Origin: JBEVNR01 sp040507985
GTDB taxonomy: Bacteria > Pseudomonadota > Alphaproteobacteria > Rickettsiales > UBA6187
Assembly (NCBI GenBank): GCA_040507985.1
Contig: JBEVNR010000026.1
Span: 1-14,339 of the forward strand
Reading direction: 5' to 3'
Length of the DNA: 14,339 nt
Shown: in pieces, positions 12,547-14,339 of the stretch
Numbering within the stretch: position 1 is the stretch's first letter
How the letters are laid out: every line of letters starts with the position of its first letter
Position numbers and translations under genes: made by a program
Notes under the pieces: generated by a model
What the model saw: the letters and a program-made list of their open reading frames with translations, nothing else
Database searches by the model: none
Told to the model about the DNA's origin: nothing

Positions 12547-13998
12547 CTACGCCGCTCCTTCGTTCTCGTTCGCCAAGGCGTCGTGCAGCCGTTGCGCGAA
12601 CACCGTCACGGGACCGGCGCCCATGCAGAGCGCCATGTCTCCGTCGCGTCCGTTTTCCTGCATGTAACGAATGATTTCGGCGTCGGAATACACGGTCGCG
12701 GAGGTCCCTTTATGGTTTTTCGCTATGGCCTCCACCAGCGCCTCGCGCGTTATGCCGTCGATGGGTTTTTCTCCGGCGGGATAAATGTCCTTCACCAACA
12801 CCAGGTCCGCGTCGTCGAAGGCCTTGGCGAACTCGCGGAACAACGCGTTCACGCGACTGTAGCGGTGCGGCTCGAAGATGGCGACGACGCGCCCGGGCTT
12901 GGCGCCGCGTTCTTCCGCCGCGCTTTTAATGACGGCTTTTGCGGCGGCGAGCGTCGCTTTTATTTCTTCGGGATGGTGGGCGTAATCGTCCACCACGGTT
13001 ACGCCTTTTTTAGACGTTCCCAGTACGGTGAAGCGCCGTTTCACGCCCTTGAAATGCTGTAGCGCGGCGCGTATGGCGTCGCATTCTATGCCCAATTCGC
13101 TCGCGGCGGCAATCGCCGCCAGGCAATTCAGCACGTTATGGCGTCCGGGAGCGGCGAACGCGACGTTTTCCATGATTTTTTCGCCTTTTATAAAGACGTC
13201 GAAGCGCGAGCCGGCGGCGCCCGGCGTCACGTTGTCCGCGCGCACGGCGGCGCTTTCGTCGAAGCCGTAGGTGACGATGCGGCGCGAGGTAATCTGTTTC
13301 GCCAGCTTCGCCGTCTCCGGATGGTCGGCGCACAACACCGCGAAGCCGTAAAAGGGAAGTTTTTCGATAAACTGCCGAAACGCCGCCAACAGGGCGTTAA
13401 AGTCGCCGTAATGCTCCAAATGTTCGGGATCGATGTTGGTGACGATCGCCACGGTGGCCGGCAGGCGCAAAAAGGAACCGTCCGATTCGTCCGATTCGGC
13501 GATGAACCAATCGCCTTTTCCCAAATAGGCGTTGCTCTCGTGCCGATTGATGACGCCGCCGTTCACGACGGTGGGATCAAGCCCCGCCGCCTCGAAAATG
13601 GAGGAGACGATGGTGGTGGTGGTGGTTTTTCCGTGCGATCCGGCGATGGCGACGGCGTGGCGGAAGCGCATCAGCTCGGCGAGCATTTCCGCCCGACTGA
13701 TGACGGGAATATGGTTGCCCCGCGCGGCGACCAGCTCCGGATTGTCGGCGGGAATGGCGGAGGAATACACGACGATGTCCTTTCCCGCCACGTGCGCGGC
13801 GTCGTGGCCGTGAAATATCGTCACCCCCAGACGTTCGAGACGTTTGGTGTTATAATTCGCTCCGGCGTCCGACCCGCTGACCGAATAGCCGAGGCGCTGC
13901 AATATTTCGGCGACGCCGCTCATGCCGATGCCGCCGACGCCGATAAAATGCATGTTTTTTACGCGGGCGCTGAGGGTATCGGCAAGGGGAAGGTACAT
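12547..13998 (-). CDS. murC: UDP-N-acetylmuramate--L-alanine ligase (MurC)
   Basis: ATP-dependent addition of L-alanine to UDP-N-acetylmuramate, the first amino-acid ligation of peptidoglycan precursor synthesis, in the cytoplasm. From the ATG at 13998 the product is 483 aa, normal for MurC. An in-frame GTG at 14004 would add two residues. Motifs are HFIGVGGIGMSGVAE (17-31) in the UDP-binding domain, the P-loop AGSHGKTTTTT (119-129), ESDESDGSFL (168-177), TNIDPEHLEHYGDF (187-200), GRHNVLNCLAA (285-295), DDYAHHPEEI (337-346) and FEPHRYSR (375-382). It is the first gene of an operon with the 4-Cys protein and the FolM-like reductase. The usual dcw-cluster partners murG, murB and ddl are absent. 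A plausible promoter lies close upstream. Confidence 0.96.
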   Translation of the reverse strand: MYLPLADTLSARVKNMHFIGVGGIGMSGVAEILQRLGYSVSGSDAGANYNTKRLERLGVTIFHGHDAAHVAGKDIVVYSSAIPADNPELVAARGNHIPVISRAEMLAELMRFRHAVAIAGSHGKTTTTTIVSSIFEAAGLDPTVVNGGVINRHESNAYLGKGDWFIAESDESDGSFLRLPATVAIVTNIDPEHLEHYGDFNALLAAFRQFIEKLPFYGFAVLCADHPETAKLAKQITSRRIVTYGFDESAAVRADNVTPGAAGSRFDVFIKGEKIMENVAFAAPGRHNVLNCLAAIAAASELGIECDAIRAALQHFKGVKRRFTVLGTSKKGVTVVDDYAHHPEEIKATLAAAKAVIKSAAEERGAKPGRVVAIFEPHRYSRVNALFREFAKAFDDADLVLVKDIYPAGEKPIDGITREALVEAIAKNHKGTSATVYSDAEIIRYMQENGRDGDMALCMGAGPVTVFAQRLHDALANENEGAA

Positions 13999-14030
13999 AA
14001 TCACGGTCCGCAGGTGGATGAACGCCGCCC

Positions 14031-14059
14031 ACTATAATCAAGTTTGGGCGCGTTTCCAA
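14031..14059 (-). promoter_or_regulatory. Probable murC promoter
   Basis: On the minus strand TTGGAA (14054-14059) and TATAGT (14031-14036) are 17 nt apart, with four and five of six consensus matches. The predicted start near 14024 leaves a short leader of ~20-26 nt before the murC start codon. Confidence 0.5.
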
Positions 14060-14073
14060 TAGGCTTATATAAT
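14044..14073 (+). promoter_or_regulatory. Possible promoter of the DUF2793 gene
   Basis: TTGGGC (14044-14049) and a perfect TATAAT (14068-14073) are 18 nt apart on the plus strand, ~85 nt upstream of the ATG at 14159. The -35 box is weak. It overlaps the divergent murC promoter. Confidence 0.3.
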
Positions 14074-14158
14074 TTTTTCGCCCCTCCTTCCGTTGCCTGC
14101 TTTCGCGCCTTTATGGTGGCCGCATTGCAACATATTGTTTTGTGCGGGATGGAATCAT

Positions 14159-14339
14159 ATGGCGAACGAAACGACGCCGCACGTCGGACTGCCGTTTATC
14201 GCGGTCGGCCAGGCGCAGAAGGAGGTGACGGCGAACGAGGCGTTTTTAGCGATAGACGCGCTGCTGAACGTGGGCGCAATCTCTCGCGTTGCGACGACTC
14301 CGCCGGCGTCGCCGAGCGACGGCGCCGCCTATATCGTCG
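14159..14339 (+). CDS. N-terminus of a DUF2793-family protein (partial, runs off the window)
   Basis: The frame is open from ATG 14159 to the right edge, 60 codons. It begins MANETTPHVGLPFIAVGQAQ, continues KEVTANEAFLAIDALL, and later has TPPASPSDGAAYIV. The LPFIA.GQAQKEVT.NEA....DALL pattern with a following PP.SP.DG..YIV is the N-terminal signature of DUF2793. I know this family from alphaproteobacterial prophages and gene-transfer-agent-like tail regions, where it is probably a virion or surface component. GGATGGA upstream can serve as the ribosome-binding site. The gene is truncated only by the window edge. Whether a prophage or gene-transfer-agent cluster follows cannot be seen. Confidence 0.8.
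   Translation, partial: MANETTPHVGLPFIAVGQAQKEVTANEAFLAIDALLNVGAISRVATTPPASPSDGAAYIV

Noticed and set aside
13611..13626. GGT trinucleotide run, possible microsatellite or phase-variable tract
   Set aside because: It encodes the Thr run of the MurC P-loop (GKTTTTT), is a multiple of three and is explained by protein function.
13138..14037. 299-aa open frame antisense to murC
   Set aside because: It mirrors murC codon structure, is Gly/Asp/Val/Arg-rich with no domain pattern, and has no ribosome-binding site. It is a shadow frame of a GC-rich gene.

Overview
The window looks like chromosomal DNA from an alphaproteobacterium. The main evidence is a MipZ-type division-plane ATPase, a family confined to that class. 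The AlaC-like aminotransferase followed by homoserine dehydrogenase, the Pal lipoprotein and a DUF2793 gene start fit as well. Overall base composition is moderately GC-rich. The first ~1.5 kb and the pal/lipoprotein intergenic region are visibly more AT-rich. I cannot name a genus. Fourteen protein genes are supported, one of them cut by the right edge. I saw no tRNA, rRNA, CRISPR array or intact transposase.

Layout, left to right. (1) An unrecognised 410-aa protein gene on the minus strand (121-1353) lies in AT-rich sequence. (2) proB (glutamate 5-kinase) on the plus strand converges with mipZ on the minus strand. Between them is a 159-bp palindromic mobile element with perfect 18-bp inverted ends and TTA direct repeats. 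It inserted into the last codons of mipZ and now supplies the stop codon. (3) A minus-strand run reads lipoprotein -> alaC -> hom. The lipoprotein is Tyr/Gly/Gln/Pro-rich, alaC and hom overlap by 4 nt, and a strong hairpin sits between the lipoprotein stop and the alaC start. (4) Divergent from that run are pal, a strong terminator and nadD. (5) A two-gene plus-strand unit follows: a small three-helix membrane protein that matches the ethylene-binding domain of plant and cyanobacterial ethylene receptors, then a membrane histidine kinase with its own extracytoplasmic sensor region. (6) A minus-strand operon reads murC -> small exported 4-Cys protein -> FolM-like reductase. Its last stop codon overlaps the stop codon of the kinase. 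(7) At the right edge is the start of a DUF2793 gene, a family linked to phages and gene-transfer agents.

Functionally the window mixes cell-envelope and division genes (murC, pal, mipZ, two lipoproteins), amino-acid metabolism (proB, hom, alaC), NAD synthesis (nadD) and pterin-type reduction (FolM-like). Several genes stand apart from their usual neighbours: proB without proA, pal without tolB, murC without murB/murG. The most interesting system is the ethylene-receptor-like protein with its kinase. The clearest recent event is the miniature-element insertion at the mipZ 3' end, whose pre-insertion reading frame can be reconstructed.
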